From contig PJCV01000001.1 of NCBI GenBank assembly GCA_002837415.1, forward strand, positions 62,001 to 126,000: a DNA stretch of 64,000 bases. Direction: 5' to 3'. Positions 8,401 to 16,277 of the stretch are shown here, piece after piece. This DNA is from Actinomycetales bacterium SN12 (GTDB lineage: Bacteria; Actinomycetota; Actinomycetes; Actinomycetales; Microbacteriaceae). The notes beneath the pieces were generated by a model. The model did no database searches, was not told the origin of the DNA, and saw only the letters and a program-made list of their open reading frames with translations. Position 1 is the stretch's first letter, and every line of letters begins with the position of its first letter. Both the position numbers and the translations under genes were made by a program.

Positions 8401-8990
8401 TCGAGGAGTTCGCGGCGCTCGAGCAGCGGCACGCCTTCCTCACCGAACAGCTCGCCGACCTGACGAAGACCCGTCAGGATCTGCTCACGATCATCGCCGA
8501 GCTCGACGAGCGCATGCAGACGATCTTCGCCGCGGCGTTCGAAGACACCAAGCAGGCGTTCGGGGAGGTGTTCCCGCTGCTGTTCCCCGGCGGCTCCGGC
8601 AGCATCTCGCTCACGAATCCGGACGACATGCTGACCACGGGGATCGAGGTCGCCGTGCGACCGGTCGGCAAGAAGATCGAGCGGCTCTCCCTGCTCTCGG
8701 GTGGCGAGCGCTCGCTCGCAGCGGTCGCGCTCCTCGTCGCGATCTTCAAGGCGCGGCCCAGCCCGTTCTACATCCTCGACGAGGTCGAGGCCGCGCTCGA
8801 CGACGCGAACCTCGGCCGGCTGCTCACCGTCTTCGAGCAGCTGCGTGAGAGCTCGCAGCTGCTCGTGATCACGCACCAGAAGCGCACGATGGAGATCGCC
8901 GACGCGCTGTACGGCGTGTCCATGCGCCAGGACGGCGTGTCGGCCGTGGTCGGCCAGCGCGTGGGCGACCGCGCCGCGGCCTCCGCCTGA
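5466..8990 (+). CDS. smc: Chromosome segregation ATPase SMC
   Basis: SMC dimers form the condensin ring that, with ScpA/ScpB, compacts and separates the origin regions. The 1174-residue protein has the full architecture. Walker A GPNGSGKS is at residues 31-38. A long Ala/Glu/Arg-rich coiled coil runs to about 490, the hinge to about 640 (AGVRGLVGDAVQVQ, AAVLGPLAEGVLV), and a second coiled coil follows. The C-terminal ABC signature LSGGERSLAAVALL and Walker B FYILDEVEAALDDAN are near 1078-1115. Its length is normal. It is followed by ftsY, a common actinobacterial order. Its sequence is rich in the GGATGC/GCATCC hexamer. Confidence 0.98.
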   Translation: MHLKSLTLKGFKSFAQPTSFVFEPGVTCIVGPNGSGKSNVVDGLAWVMGEQGAKTLRGGKMEDVIFAGTSTRGPLGRAEVQLTIDNSDGALPIDYAEVTISRTLFRNGSSEYAINGSSCRLLDVQELLSDSGLGREMHVIVGQGRLDTVLQASPEDRRGFIEEAAGILKHRRRKEKTVRKLDAMETNLTRLSDLAGEIRRQLKPLGRQAEIAREAQTIAAVVRDAKARLFADDVVALRTALADHTRTEHERHTERLVLSEQAEGVRTGIQRLEQQQNSAAVDRARSVAFALEQAQERMRSLYTLANQRLALLGSEADDAVTAITVTQDAIDEASDEITRISEGLGDAQDAAVAASREVVNARAELDTLDVDIAEQSALVSQYDMQLNTLRGNADAAASALAAVRGAVLRQEQALESAHQRRREAADALEGIDDAHAPEGSAAEYTAAYDQAQKEVSAAESERDSLRERLHDAEREADALTAKAAALTSALSLSGGAAEIVASGAAGVRGLVGDAVQVQAGYESAIAAVLGPLAEGVLVDGADDAFTLVAQGARGTVDLVIAGGTVTSAVVASGVDDAIPAVDVVDAPHGVRSLLATVLIVEDLDGARNARRALDALGDDRTTIVTKTGEVVTAHSLRAGSGETSRLELAAERDAATERLAEVRTIVDALREARVDATDRVEMARRAAKDALRALREHDAALANHAEQVNRVTVQHEAAVAECDRLESSLAQAQSAVADAEQKAAAAKNELQAAESNPRPVLDASARDGLLEALESARESEVRARLEIETLRERVRAAQARVIALERQREQERDAAAEAARRAVIRRAQRAAASAVAEELPRVLDSIDRSVSEARVALAAAEAERSAHNEELVALRKQESSLRDRLAGLTESVHGLELQIHEKKLHLGSLLDRVASELALDEDILIAEYGPDQLIPRDPGTEADDEDASGIPFDRRVQERRLKDAERKLAQLGRVNPLALEEFAALEQRHAFLTEQLADLTKTRQDLLTIIAELDERMQTIFAAAFEDTKQAFGEVFPLLFPGGSGSISLTNPDDMLTTGIEVAVRPVGKKIERLSLLSGGERSLAAVALLVAIFKARPSPFYILDEVEAALDDANLGRLLTVFEQLRESSQLLVITHQKRTMEIADALYGVSMRQDGVSAVVGQRVGDRAAASA

Positions 8991-9013
8991 TCCGGCCCAC
9001 CGGCGCGAACGCC

Positions 9014-9019
9014 TAGGCT
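9014..9019 (+). promoter_or_regulatory. -10 box (TAGGCT) of ftsY
   Basis: TAGGCT ends 6 nt before the ftsY ATG. The GGGGG between them is too close for a Shine-Dalgarno, which fits leaderless transcription. Confidence 0.6.
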
Positions 9020-9025
9020 GGGGGC

Positions 9026-9901
9026 ATGGCGGAGAAGTCCTGGTCCCTTGGTCGCGCGCTGCGCGGCATGTTCGTCAAGCCCACGATCGATGAGACGACG
9101 TGGGAGGACCTCGAGACGGCGCTGATCACCGCGGACTTCGGCCCCGACATCACCGAGCAGCTTCTCGATGAGCTGCACGAGAAGGTCGACCGCTACCGCA
9201 CCACAGACCCTCGAGACCTGCAGCGCATGCTGCGCGAGACCCTCGAAGAGCGCTTCGCGAAGTTCGACACCACGCTCAAGCTCACCGAGCGCCCCGCCGT
9301 CGTGCTCGTCGTCGGCGTGAACGGCGTCGGCAAGACGACGACGATCGGCAAGTTCACCAAGTTCCTGCGCGGGTTCGAGCGCAGCGTCGTGGTCGGCGCG
9401 GCAGACACCTTCCGCGCGGCGGCCGTCGAGCAGCTCGCGACCTGGGCGCAGCGCGGGGGAGCGGCCATCGTCCGCCCGCAGCAGGAGGGCCAGGATCCGG
9501 CATCCGTCGCCTTCCAGACGGTGGAGTACGCGAAGAACCAGGGCATCGAGATCGCCATCATCGACACTGCCGGACGCCTGCACACCAAGAGCGGTCTGAT
9601 GGACGAGCTGTCGAAGGTGCGCCGCGTAATCGAGAAGCAGGCGCCCATCAGCGAGGTGCTGCTCGTGCTGGACGCGACGACCGGTCAGAACGGCGTCATG
9701 CAGGCGGAATCGTTCCTGCAGCATGCTGGGGTCACCGGGCTGGTGATCACCAAGCTCGACGGCTCCGCCAAGGGCGGCTTCGTCCTCGCTGTGCAGGAGC
9801 GCACGGGCATCCCGGTGAAGCTCCTCGGCCAGGGTGAGGGGATCGATGATCTCACCGGCTTCACCCCCCACGTGTTCGTGTCGTCGCTCGTCGGCGCGTA
9901 G
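9026..9901 (+). CDS. ftsY: Signal recognition particle receptor FtsY
   Basis: FtsY is the membrane-associated GTPase that docks the SRP-ribosome complex on the Sec translocon; it pairs with Ffh (13100-14653). The 291-residue protein is the minimal NG form with almost no acidic A domain. The N domain covers about 1-85. The G1 loop GVNGVGKTTTIGKF is near 96-109, followed by GAADTFRAAAVEQL, then the DTAGR motif near 184 and TKLDGSAKGG near 247. The C-terminal GEGIDDLTGF motif is characteristic of FtsY rather than Ffh. Membrane binding probably relies on the amphipathic N-terminal helix (LGRALRGMF). Confidence 0.97.
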   Translation: MAEKSWSLGRALRGMFVKPTIDETTWEDLETALITADFGPDITEQLLDELHEKVDRYRTTDPRDLQRMLRETLEERFAKFDTTLKLTERPAVVLVVGVNGVGKTTTIGKFTKFLRGFERSVVVGAADTFRAAAVEQLATWAQRGGAAIVRPQQEGQDPASVAFQTVEYAKNQGIEIAIIDTAGRLHTKSGLMDELSKVRRVIEKQAPISEVLLVLDATTGQNGVMQAESFLQHAGVTGLVITKLDGSAKGGFVLAVQERTGIPVKLLGQGEGIDDLTGFTPHVFVSSLVGA

Positions 9902-9939
9902 GACTACCGCCGCGGCGGAGAGGCTGGTTTCATAGCGTT

Positions 9940-10440
9940 ATGGCGATCGAACACGACTACTTCGGGGTTCTCTCCTCGGGGCCCGACGGCGCCATCTTCT
10001 GGAGCGAGCAGGTGGACGTCGGCGACCAGTCCGTCACCGTCGACCTCACCGCCCCCGACCAGGACGACGTGTCGATCGCCGCACTGGACGTCGCGGCGGC
10101 GCTGATCGCCGGGATCGAGGACCTGGATGCCACGGTGCGCGGCGCGATGCTGACCGAGGTCGACGACCGCACCAGCGAGGTGACCGAGTACATCCTGCAG
10201 CAGCAGGAGGCTTTCGGCGACGAGCTCGAAGACGTGCTGGTCGACGTCAGCGGTGACGCCGCGGTCGACATCATCCGGTCGCTGCGGCTCTCGAGCATGA
10301 CGATCCTCGCGGACGAGCACGGCGGATCGGAGCCGTTCGCGGTGCTCGAGTACGCGCTCGACGCCGATGAGACCGACGAGGTGCTGCTGGTCAACCTGGC
10401 ATCCGACGGCTCGGTGCAGTCGGTCACCAGCGCCGACTAG
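9940..10440 (+). CDS. DUF2004 domain-containing protein
   Basis: A 166-residue acidic cytoplasmic protein matching my recollection of the DUF2004 family: an N-terminal EHDYFGVL segment, a DLTAPD-DDVS middle, and a C-terminal strand pattern FAVLEYALDADETDEVLLV. No function is established and no catalytic motif is visible. It has an in-frame ATG directly after a TAGCGT-like box, too close for a usable -10, so the real promoter is unclear. Its TAG stop overlaps the stop of the converging VOC gene in the four bases CTAG. Confidence 0.75.
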   Translation: MAIEHDYFGVLSSGPDGAIFWSEQVDVGDQSVTVDLTAPDQDDVSIAALDVAAALIAGIEDLDATVRGAMLTEVDDRTSEVTEYILQQQEAFGDELEDVLVDVSGDAAVDIIRSLRLSSMTILADEHGGSEPFAVLEYALDADETDEVLLVNLASDGSVQSVTSAD

Positions 10441-10655
10441 CCTGCGCCGACGGGCTGCGAAGCCGGCGCCCAGCCCGGCCAGTCGGGTCGGTCGACGACG
10501 CAGAACCTGTTGCCCTCGGGGTCCTCCATCACCACGTAGTCGGCGTCGGCCGGGCGGTGGTCCCAGGGGATCACGCGAGCGCCGAGCTCGCTCAGGCGCT
10601 GGATCTCGGCGCGCTGATCATCGGCGTAGATGTCGAGGTGGATGCGCGGCAGCAT
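10437..10655 (-). CDS. Half-length VOC (glyoxalase-fold) protein
   Basis: A 72-residue frame corresponding to only the C-terminal module of a VOC/glyoxalase-6-like protein: RIHLDIYADDQRAEIQRL, then ELGARV and VVMEDPEGNRFCVVD. Normal members have two such modules in 115-120 residues; the N-terminal half is missing. A stop codon lies three codons upstream of the ATG and no VOC half is detectable before it. A TAGTCT box 6 nt before the ATG shows that this short form has a well-placed promoter. It could be a decaying gene or a functional single-module protein. Its stop overlaps the DUF2004 stop. Confidence 0.7.
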   Translation of the reverse strand: MLPRIHLDIYADDQRAEIQRLSELGARVIPWDHRPADADYVVMEDPEGNRFCVVDRPDWPGWAPASQPVGAG

Positions 10656-10661
10656 GCGAGC

Positions 10662-10667
10662 AGACTA
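10662..10667 (-). promoter_or_regulatory. -10 box (TAGTCT) of the half-VOC gene
   Basis: On the minus strand TAGTCT ends 6 nt before the ATG at 10655. TGGTCA lies 17 bp further upstream, a weak -35. Confidence 0.45.
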
Positions 10668-10731
10668 CGTCCGGGCGGGAGCGGTGACCACACCCCTTGC
10701 GGGCTCCGCCCCGCCCCCGTCCCGGCTCGTC

Positions 10732-11724
10732 TCACACGGCCTGAGCGAATCCGAGGTCTGCGCTCTCAGCGATGTGCGCGAGGTGCGGCGGGATCTCTCG
10801 GCCCTTCGAGATCATCGACTGAGCCCACAGACGTCCGGCCCGGTACGACGAGCGCACGAGGGGACCTGCGAGCACGCCGAGGAATCCGATGCGCTCGGCC
10901 TCGGCCTTGAACTCGACGAACTCGTCCGGCTTCACCCACCGGGCGACCGGCAGGTGGCGCGGCGTCGGGCGAAGGTACTGCGTGATGGTGATGATGTCGC
11001 ATCCGGCCTCGCGCAGATCCTGCAGCGCCTGCACGACCTCCTCCGGCTCCTCGCCCATACCGAGGATGAGGTTCGACTTGGTGATGAGCCCCGCGTCGTG
11101 CCCCTGCGTGATCACGCTCAGCGAGCGCTCGTACGTGAAGGCGGGGCGGATGCGCTTGAAGATGCGCGGGACCGTCTCGACGTTGTGCGCGAAGACCTCG
11201 GGGCGCGCGTCGAAGATCTGCCCCAGGAAAGCCGGGTCGGCGTTGTGCTCGTTGGCAAGCAGCTCGACGCCGGTGTTCGGGTTCAGCGCATGGATCTGAC
11301 GAACGGTCTCGGCGTTCAGCCACGCGCCCGTGTCCGGCAGGTCGTCGCGGGCGACGCTCGTGACGGTGGCGTAGCGCAGGCCCATCCGCTGCACGCTCTC
11401 CGCGACCCGACGCGGCTCGTCGATGTCGTAGGCGTCGGGCTTGCCCGTGTCGATCTGGCAGAAGTCGCAGCGGCGGGTGCACTGCGAGCCGCCGATGAGG
11501 AAGGTCGCCTCGCGGTCTTCCCAGCACTCGAAGATGTTGGGGCAGCCGGCCTCCTGGCAGACCGTGTGCAGATCCTCGGTCTTCACCAGCGACTGCAGGG
11601 CCGTGTACTCCGGTCCCATCTGCGCCTTGGTCTTGATCCAGGCGGGTTTGCGCTCGATGGGCGTCTCGGCGTTGCGGACTTCGAGGCGCAGCAGCCTGCG
11701 TCCGTCGGGGTGGGCGGCGCTCAT
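10732..11724 (-). CDS. lipA: Lipoyl synthase
   Basis: A radical-SAM enzyme that inserts two sulfurs into octanoyl groups on lipoyl domains of pyruvate, 2-oxoglutarate and glycine-cleavage complexes. The 330-residue protein has both iron-sulfur cysteine sets: the auxiliary cluster C-x4-C-x5-C ([12 protein letters not shown], about 55-66) and the radical-SAM CxxxCxxC (CTRRCDFC, about 82-89). It also has the conserved RSSYRAG serine region near the C-terminus. The ATG overlaps the lipB stop, so lipB-lipA is one operon with lipB first. Confidence 0.97.
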   Translation of the reverse strand: MSAAHPDGRRLLRLEVRNAETPIERKPAWIKTKAQMGPEYTALQSLVKTEDLHTVCQEAGCPNIFECWEDREATFLIGGSQCTRRCDFCQIDTGKPDAYDIDEPRRVAESVQRMGLRYATVTSVARDDLPDTGAWLNAETVRQIHALNPNTGVELLANEHNADPAFLGQIFDARPEVFAHNVETVPRIFKRIRPAFTYERSLSVITQGHDAGLITKSNLILGMGEEPEEVVQALQDLREAGCDIITITQYLRPTPRHLPVARWVKPDEFVEFKAEAERIGFLGVLAGPLVRSSYRAGRLWAQSMISKGREIPPHLAHIAESADLGFAQAV

Positions 11725-12371
11725 GCGGCGACTCCTTCGTTCTCGGTCGCGTACTCGGCGATGAAGGCGTCGGCGACCGCGCCGACCATGTCGCGCGGTG
11801 CGACCGGCGTTCCGGTGACCTCGCTCACGGTCGTCACACCGGCATCGGCGATGCCGCAGGGGATGATGCCGCGGAAGCCGGCCAGCGTGTTGTCGCAGTT
11901 GATCGCGAAGCCGTGCATGGTCACTCCCTGCTGCACGCGCACGCCGATCGCGGCCACCTTGTCCTCGCCGAGCGGGCGACGCACCCAGACTCCGCTGCGC
12001 CCGTCGACCTGGTAGCCGTCCACGCCGAGCGGCTTCAGGATGCTGATCAGCAGCCGCTCGAGTCGACGCACGTGCGCGACCACATCGATCGGCTCGTGCA
12101 GCCGCACGATGGGGTAGCCGACCAGCTGACCCGGACCGTGCCAGGTGATCTTCCCGCCGCGGTCGACATCGACCACCGGCGTGCCGTCCTGCGGTCGCTC
12201 ATGTTGCTCGGTCCGCTTCCCCGCGGTGTAGACCGCCTCGTGCTCGAGCAGCAGCAGCGTGTCGGTCCTGGTGCCGGCGACGACATCGCGATGGACGCTG
12301 CGCTGCAGCTCCCACCCGTCGAGGTATGGCACGTAGTCGGGTGCGAGACCAGGTGTCTGGATGTCGAGCAT
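11721..12371 (-). CDS. lipB: Lipoyl(octanoyl) transferase
   Basis: LipB moves octanoate from acyl carrier protein to lipoyl domains, supplying the LipA substrate. The 216-residue protein has the family motifs [17 protein letters not shown] (about 73-89), the thiol-bearing NCDN with the catalytic cysteine near residue 150, and [16 protein letters not shown] with the catalytic lysine just before it. The ATG at 12371 gives the usual N-terminus and has GGGAG 7 nt upstream; the frame stays open 27 codons further without homology. It overlaps lipA by 4 bases and diverges from a TetR gene. Confidence 0.95.
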   Translation of the reverse strand: MLDIQTPGLAPDYVPYLDGWELQRSVHRDVVAGTRTDTLLLLEHEAVYTAGKRTEQHERPQDGTPVVDVDRGGKITWHGPGQLVGYPIVRLHEPIDVVAHVRRLERLLISILKPLGVDGYQVDGRSGVWVRRPLGEDKVAAIGVRVQQGVTMHGFAINCDNTLAGFRGIIPCGIADAGVTTVSEVTGTPVAPRDMVGAVADAFIAEYATENEGVAA

Positions 12372-12421
12372 CGGGGCTTCTCCCAATTGTTGGATGGCGT
12401 CCAAGAACAGGCGTCGCTCCC

Positions 12422-12427
12422 ACAATA
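12422..12427 (-). promoter_or_regulatory. Candidate -10 box (TATTGT) of lipB-lipA
   Basis: On the minus strand TATTGT lies about 50 nt upstream of the lipB ATG, giving a roughly 40-nt leader with a GGGAG ribosome-binding site. No clear -35. Confidence 0.35.
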
Positions 12428-12462
12428 CGCGGTCGACGGGATCGATGGGCACGACGCGCGGC

Positions 12463-12468
12463 TACGCT
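12463..12468 (+). promoter_or_regulatory. -10 box (TACGCT) of the TetR gene
   Basis: TACGCT ends 7 nt before the ATG at 12476, with no Shine-Dalgarno between, indicating a leaderless transcript. Confidence 0.5.
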
Positions 12469-12475
12469 GATCGCT

Positions 12476-13060
12476 ATGAGCACGGCTTCGCGAGCAGGAC
12501 GTCCCCGGGCGTCGTCTCGCGAGACGCTCGCCGAGGCGGCCTGCGAGCTCTTCCTCGAGCAGGGATACGAGGCGACGTCCATCGTCGACATCACGCGTCG
12601 CGCCGGAGTGAGCCGGTCGAGCTTCTTCAACTACTTCTCATCGAAGAGCGACGTGCTGTGGTCGGGGTTCGACGCGAGGGTCGACGCGGCTCTGGTCGCG
12701 CTGGCGCGCCTGGGAACGGATGCCGACGGCGCGGCCGTGCGAGACGCGCTGCGTCCCATGCTCCACGATCTGGCACCGGACCCGCTGGCACTCGCCCTTC
12801 GTCACGCGAGTGCGATGGGCGTCGAAGCGGAGCTGATGCGCGACACCGGGCTGCGCCATGCCCGGCTGGCTTCGGCGATCGCCGCGACCGCGCGCAGCGC
12901 CGGCATCGAGGCGATCCGCGCCGACATCCTGGGTTCAGCTCTGGCTGCCGCCGTGCTGTCGTCGGTACGGGTGTGGGCGGAGCAGGGTGCCGGTCAGGCG
13001 TCGCTCGAGGCGCGGTTCGAGGATGCGATGCGCAGCGTGCACGATCTTCCCTGGCGCTGA
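12476..13060 (+). CDS. TetR/AcrR family transcriptional regulator
   Basis: A 194-residue protein with the TetR N-terminal helix-turn-helix: ETLAEAACELFLEQGYEATS then VDITRRAGVSRSSFFNYFSSK (residues about 16-56). The C-terminal ligand/dimer region is Ala-rich and without a diagnostic motif, so the inducer and targets are unknown. It diverges from lipBA, which it might regulate, and lies 39 bases before ffh. I chose the ATG at 12476 over the longer frame because of the -10 box spacing and because the HTH sits near the N-terminus as in the family. Confidence 0.85.
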   Translation: MSTASRAGRPRASSRETLAEAACELFLEQGYEATSIVDITRRAGVSRSSFFNYFSSKSDVLWSGFDARVDAALVALARLGTDADGAAVRDALRPMLHDLAPDPLALALRHASAMGVEAELMRDTGLRHARLASAIAATARSAGIEAIRADILGSALAAAVLSSVRVWAEQGAGQASLEARFEDAMRSVHDLPWR

Positions 13061-13083
13061 GCGGACGACGCCCGCCGCTCGCG

Positions 13084-13089
13084 TAGAAT
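13084..13089 (+). promoter_or_regulatory. -10 box (TAGAAT) of ffh
   Basis: TAGAAT is 10 nt before the ffh ATG; GGAGG lies in that gap, so a very short leader with ribosome-binding site is possible. Confidence 0.5.
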
Positions 13090-13099
13090 CGGAGGCACC

Positions 13100-14653
13100 A
13101 TGGCTACCTTTGGCACGCTCTCCGATCGGCTCACCGAGACCTTCCGCAACCTGCGCACGAAGGGAAAGCTGACCCCCGCCGATGTCGACGGCACTGTCCG
13201 CGAGATCCGGCGCGCTCTGCTCGACGCGGATGTCGCGCTGCAGGTCGTCAAGGACTTCACGTCGAAGGTGCGCGAACGCGCCCTCGGGGACGAGGTCAAC
13301 AAGGCGCTGAACCCGGCGCAGCAGGTCGTTCAGATCGTGAACGAGGAGCTCGTCGCGATCCTGGGCGGCGAGCAGCGCCGCCTCGAGTTCGCCAAGAACC
13401 CGCCGACGGTGATCATGCTCGCCGGTCTGCAGGGCTCGGGCAAGACCACGTTCGCCGGCAAGCTCGCCAAGCAGCTCGAGGGCGAAGGACACACACCGCT
13501 GCTGGTCGCCGCCGACCTGCAGCGTCCGAACGCCGTGAACCAGCTGCAGGTCGTCGCCGAGCGCGCGGGAGCCACCATCTTCGCTCCGGAGCCCGGCAAC
13601 GGCGTCGGCGACCCGATCCGCGTCTCCAAGGACGGCGTCGACTACGCCCGCCGGCACCAGCACGATGTCGTCATCATCGACACCGCCGGACGCCTCGGCG
13701 TCGACGCCGAGCTGATGAAGCAGGCATCCGACATCCGCAAGGCGACCAGCCCCGACGAGGTGCTGTTCGTCATCGACGCGATGATCGGACAGGACGCGGT
13801 CAACACCGCCAAGGCGTTCCAGGAGGGCGTCGACTTCACCGGCGTCGTGCTGTCGAAGCTCGACGGCGACGCCCGCGGTGGCGCGGCGCTGTCGGTGGCC
13901 TCGGTCACCGGACGCCCGATCATCTTCGCCTCGACAGGCGAGAACCTCGAGGACCTCGAGCCCTTCCACCCCGACCGCATGGCGAGCCGCATCCTCGACC
14001 TCGGCGACATCCTCACCCTCATCGAGCAGGCGCAGCAGGCCTTCGATGAGGAAGAGGCCATGAAGATGGCCGAGAAGCTCGCCAACGAGGCCTTCACACT
14101 CGAGGACTTCCTCGAGCAGCTTCAGCAGATGAAGAAGATGGGCTCCATGAAGAAGATGCTCGGCATGCTGCCGGGCATGGGGCAGATGAAGCAGCAGCTC
14201 GAGGACTTCGACGAGCGCGAGATCGACCGCACCGAGGCGATCATCCGCTCGATGACCCCCGGTGAGCGTCGCAACCCGAAGATCCTCAACGGCTCCCGCC
14301 GGCTGCGCATCGCCAAGGGCTCGGGTATGACCGTCACCGACGTCAACCAGCTCGTGCAGCGCTTCGAGCAGGCGGCCAAGATGATGAAGACCGTCGCACG
14401 CGGCGGCACGCCGAACATCCCCGGCATGGGGCCGATGGGCAAGCCGGGCGCGTCGAGCAAGCGCGGCAAGAAGGGCGGCAAGGGCAAGAGCGGCGGCTCG
14501 CGGTCCGGCAACCCGGCCAAGCGCGCCGCAGAGAACGCCGGTCTTGCGACCGCGAACACTGCGCCGACCGGAACCGGTTTCGGACTCGGCGGGCAGAAGG
14601 CGCCGAGCGAGGCCGACCTCGCAGAGATCCAGAAGCTGTTCGGCAAGGGCTGA
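13100..14653 (+). CDS. ffh: Signal recognition particle protein Ffh
   Basis: Ffh binds signal sequences at the ribosome and 4.5S RNA, and delivers complexes to FtsY. The 517-residue protein has the N domain, the G1 loop GLQGSGKTTFAGKLA near 112-126, DLQRPNAVNQL, DTAGRLGVD near 194, SKLDGDARGG near 252, and the Met-rich M domain with KKMGSMKKMLGMLPGMGQMK near 345-364. A low-complexity GKKGGKGKSGGSRSG linker and Gly-rich tail of about 70 residues follow, longer than in enterobacteria but common in actinobacteria. It ends before a strong bidirectional terminator shared with glpK. Confidence 0.98.
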   Translation: MATFGTLSDRLTETFRNLRTKGKLTPADVDGTVREIRRALLDADVALQVVKDFTSKVRERALGDEVNKALNPAQQVVQIVNEELVAILGGEQRRLEFAKNPPTVIMLAGLQGSGKTTFAGKLAKQLEGEGHTPLLVAADLQRPNAVNQLQVVAERAGATIFAPEPGNGVGDPIRVSKDGVDYARRHQHDVVIIDTAGRLGVDAELMKQASDIRKATSPDEVLFVIDAMIGQDAVNTAKAFQEGVDFTGVVLSKLDGDARGGAALSVASVTGRPIIFASTGENLEDLEPFHPDRMASRILDLGDILTLIEQAQQAFDEEEAMKMAEKLANEAFTLEDFLEQLQQMKKMGSMKKMLGMLPGMGQMKQQLEDFDEREIDRTEAIIRSMTPGERRNPKILNGSRRLRIAKGSGMTVTDVNQLVQRFEQAAKMMKTVARGGTPNIPGMGPMGKPGASSKRGKKGGKGKSGGSRSGNPAKRAAENAGLATANTAPTGTGFGLGGQKAPSEADLAEIQKLFGKG

Positions 14654-14659
14654 TCGCCC

Positions 14660-14686
14660 TCGCAAGACTCGCAAGACTCGCAAGAC
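14660..14686. repeat. Three perfect tandem copies of a 9-bp unit
   Basis: TCGCAAGAC is repeated three times without change between the ffh stop and the terminator stem; the third copy runs into the first stem bases. Confidence 0.9.
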
Positions 14687-14724
14687 GAAGCGGGCCCGGA
14701 GATCGCTCTCCGGGCCCGCTTCGT
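14685..14724. terminator. Bidirectional terminator between ffh and glpK
   Basis: Perfect 18-bp stem (14685-14702 with 14707-14724) closed by a TCGC loop, between the converging ffh and glpK genes. The T-tract is absent, as often in high-GC actinobacteria. Confidence 0.85.
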
Positions 14725-14734
14725 CGATCAGGGA

Positions 14735-16249
14735 TCACCTCACGTCGGCGTCCACCCAGTCCATCGACTTCGAGACCGCCTTGCGCCACAGGCGCAGCTG
14801 GCGGTCGCGCTCATCGGCATCCATCGTCGGCTCCCAGCGCTTGTCCTCCTGCCAGTTGGCCGACAGGTCGTCCAGCCCGCTCCAGAAGCCCACGGCCAGG
14901 CCTGCGGCGTACGCCGCACCGAGGGCGGTGGTCTCAGCGACGACCGGGCGCACGACAGGCACGCCGAGCACGTCGGCCTGGAACTGCATGAGCGCGTCGT
15001 TGGCCACCATCCCGCCGTCGACCTTCAGCTCGGAGAGATCCACGCCGGCATCGGCATTGACCGCGTCCAGCACGTCTCGCGTCTGGAATGCGACCGCCTC
15101 GAGAGCGGCACGCGCGATGTGGTTGCGGTTCGAGTAGCGGGTCAGGCCCACGATGGCGCCGCGGGCATCCGGACGCCAGTACGGCGCGAAGAGACCCGAG
15201 AACGCGGGCACGATGTACACGCCGCCGTTGTCCTCGACCTGGCTGGCCAGGTCTTCGACCTCGGGAGCCGAGCTGATGATTCCCAGCTGGTCACGCAGCC
15301 ACTGGATCAGCGACCCGGTGACGGCGATCGAGCCTTCGAGCGCGTAGTGCGTCGGGCCGTCACCCAGCTTGTAGCCGACGGTCGTGAGCAGACCGTTCTT
15401 CGAGTGCACCATCTCCTCGCCGGTGTTGAAGATGAGGAAGCAGCCCGTGCCGTAGGTGTTCTTGCTCTCGCCCGTGTCGAACGCGGCCTGGCCGAACGTG
15501 GCGGCCTGCTGGTCTCCGAGGATGCCCGCGATGGGTGTCTCGCGCAGCAGCGACGAGCTCTCGGCCGCGCCGTACACCTCAGACGACGAGCGGATCTCGG
15601 GCATCATCGACCGCGGCACACCGAACGCCTCGAGGATGTCATCACGCCACTCGAGCGTCTCGAGGTCCATGAACATCGTGCGCGAAGCGTTGGTGACATC
15701 CGTGGCGTGCACGCCGCCGTCGGTGCCGCCGGTGAGGTTCCACAGAACCCAGCAGTCGGTGGTGCCGAACATCAGGTCGCCGGCCTCGGCCTTCTCGCGC
15801 GCACCCTCGACGTTCTCGAGGATCCAGGCGATCTTCGTGCCCGAGAAGTAGGTCGCCAGCGGCAGACCGACCACCGGCTTGAAGCGCTCGACACCGCCGT
15901 CGGCCGCGAGGCGGTCGACGATCTCCTGCGTGCGGGTGTCCTGCCAGACGATCGCGTTGTACACCGGCTTTCCGGTGTTCCTGTCCCACACCACCGCGGT
16001 CTCGCGCTGGTTCGTGATGCCGACCGCGGCGATGTCGTGGCGGGTGAGGTCGGCGCGGCTCAGCGCCAGGCCGATGACCTCCTGCACGTTGCGCCAGATC
16101 TCCAGCGCGTCGTGCTCGACCCAGCCCGCCTTGGGCAGGATCTGCTCATGCTCCTTCTGGCCGGTGGCGATGATGCTGCCCTTGCGGTCGAAGATGATGG
16201 CACGGCTCGACGTGGTTCCCTGGTCGATTGCGATGATGTACTCAGCCAT
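14735..16249 (-). CDS. glpK: Glycerol kinase
   Basis: GlpK phosphorylates glycerol to sn-glycerol-3-phosphate with ATP. The 504-residue FGGY-family protein begins with the phosphate-binding strand [17 protein letters not shown]. It has [10 protein letters not shown] near 81-90, the FGGY signature around [20 protein letters not shown] (about 345-364) and [18 protein letters not shown] near 411-428. Length and motifs are normal. It is the last gene of glpD-glpF-glpK on the minus strand, 28 bases after glpF. AAAGGAGAAAC just upstream of the ATG is the ribosome-binding site. Confidence 0.97.
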   Translation of the reverse strand: MAEYIIAIDQGTTSSRAIIFDRKGSIIATGQKEHEQILPKAGWVEHDALEIWRNVQEVIGLALSRADLTRHDIAAVGITNQRETAVVWDRNTGKPVYNAIVWQDTRTQEIVDRLAADGGVERFKPVVGLPLATYFSGTKIAWILENVEGAREKAEAGDLMFGTTDCWVLWNLTGGTDGGVHATDVTNASRTMFMDLETLEWRDDILEAFGVPRSMMPEIRSSSEVYGAAESSSLLRETPIAGILGDQQAATFGQAAFDTGESKNTYGTGCFLIFNTGEEMVHSKNGLLTTVGYKLGDGPTHYALEGSIAVTGSLIQWLRDQLGIISSAPEVEDLASQVEDNGGVYIVPAFSGLFAPYWRPDARGAIVGLTRYSNRNHIARAALEAVAFQTRDVLDAVNADAGVDLSELKVDGGMVANDALMQFQADVLGVPVVRPVVAETTALGAAYAAGLAVGFWSGLDDLSANWQEDKRWEPTMDADERDRQLRLWRKAVSKSMDWVDADVR

Positions 16250-16277
16250 TGTGTTTCTCCTTTGAAATCGATGCGGG

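Noticed and set aside
12390..12404. TTGGA-N5-TCCAA inverted repeat upstream of lipB, near the divergent TetR gene
   Set aside because: Only 5+5 bases with a 5-base gap, expected by chance in a region of this size; no second copy seen, so not called a TetR operator.
12326..12475. Extended start of the TetR gene by 50 codons
   Set aside because: The extra residues overlap lipB, are Arg-rich and unlike TetR; the -10 box and HTH position support ATG 12476.
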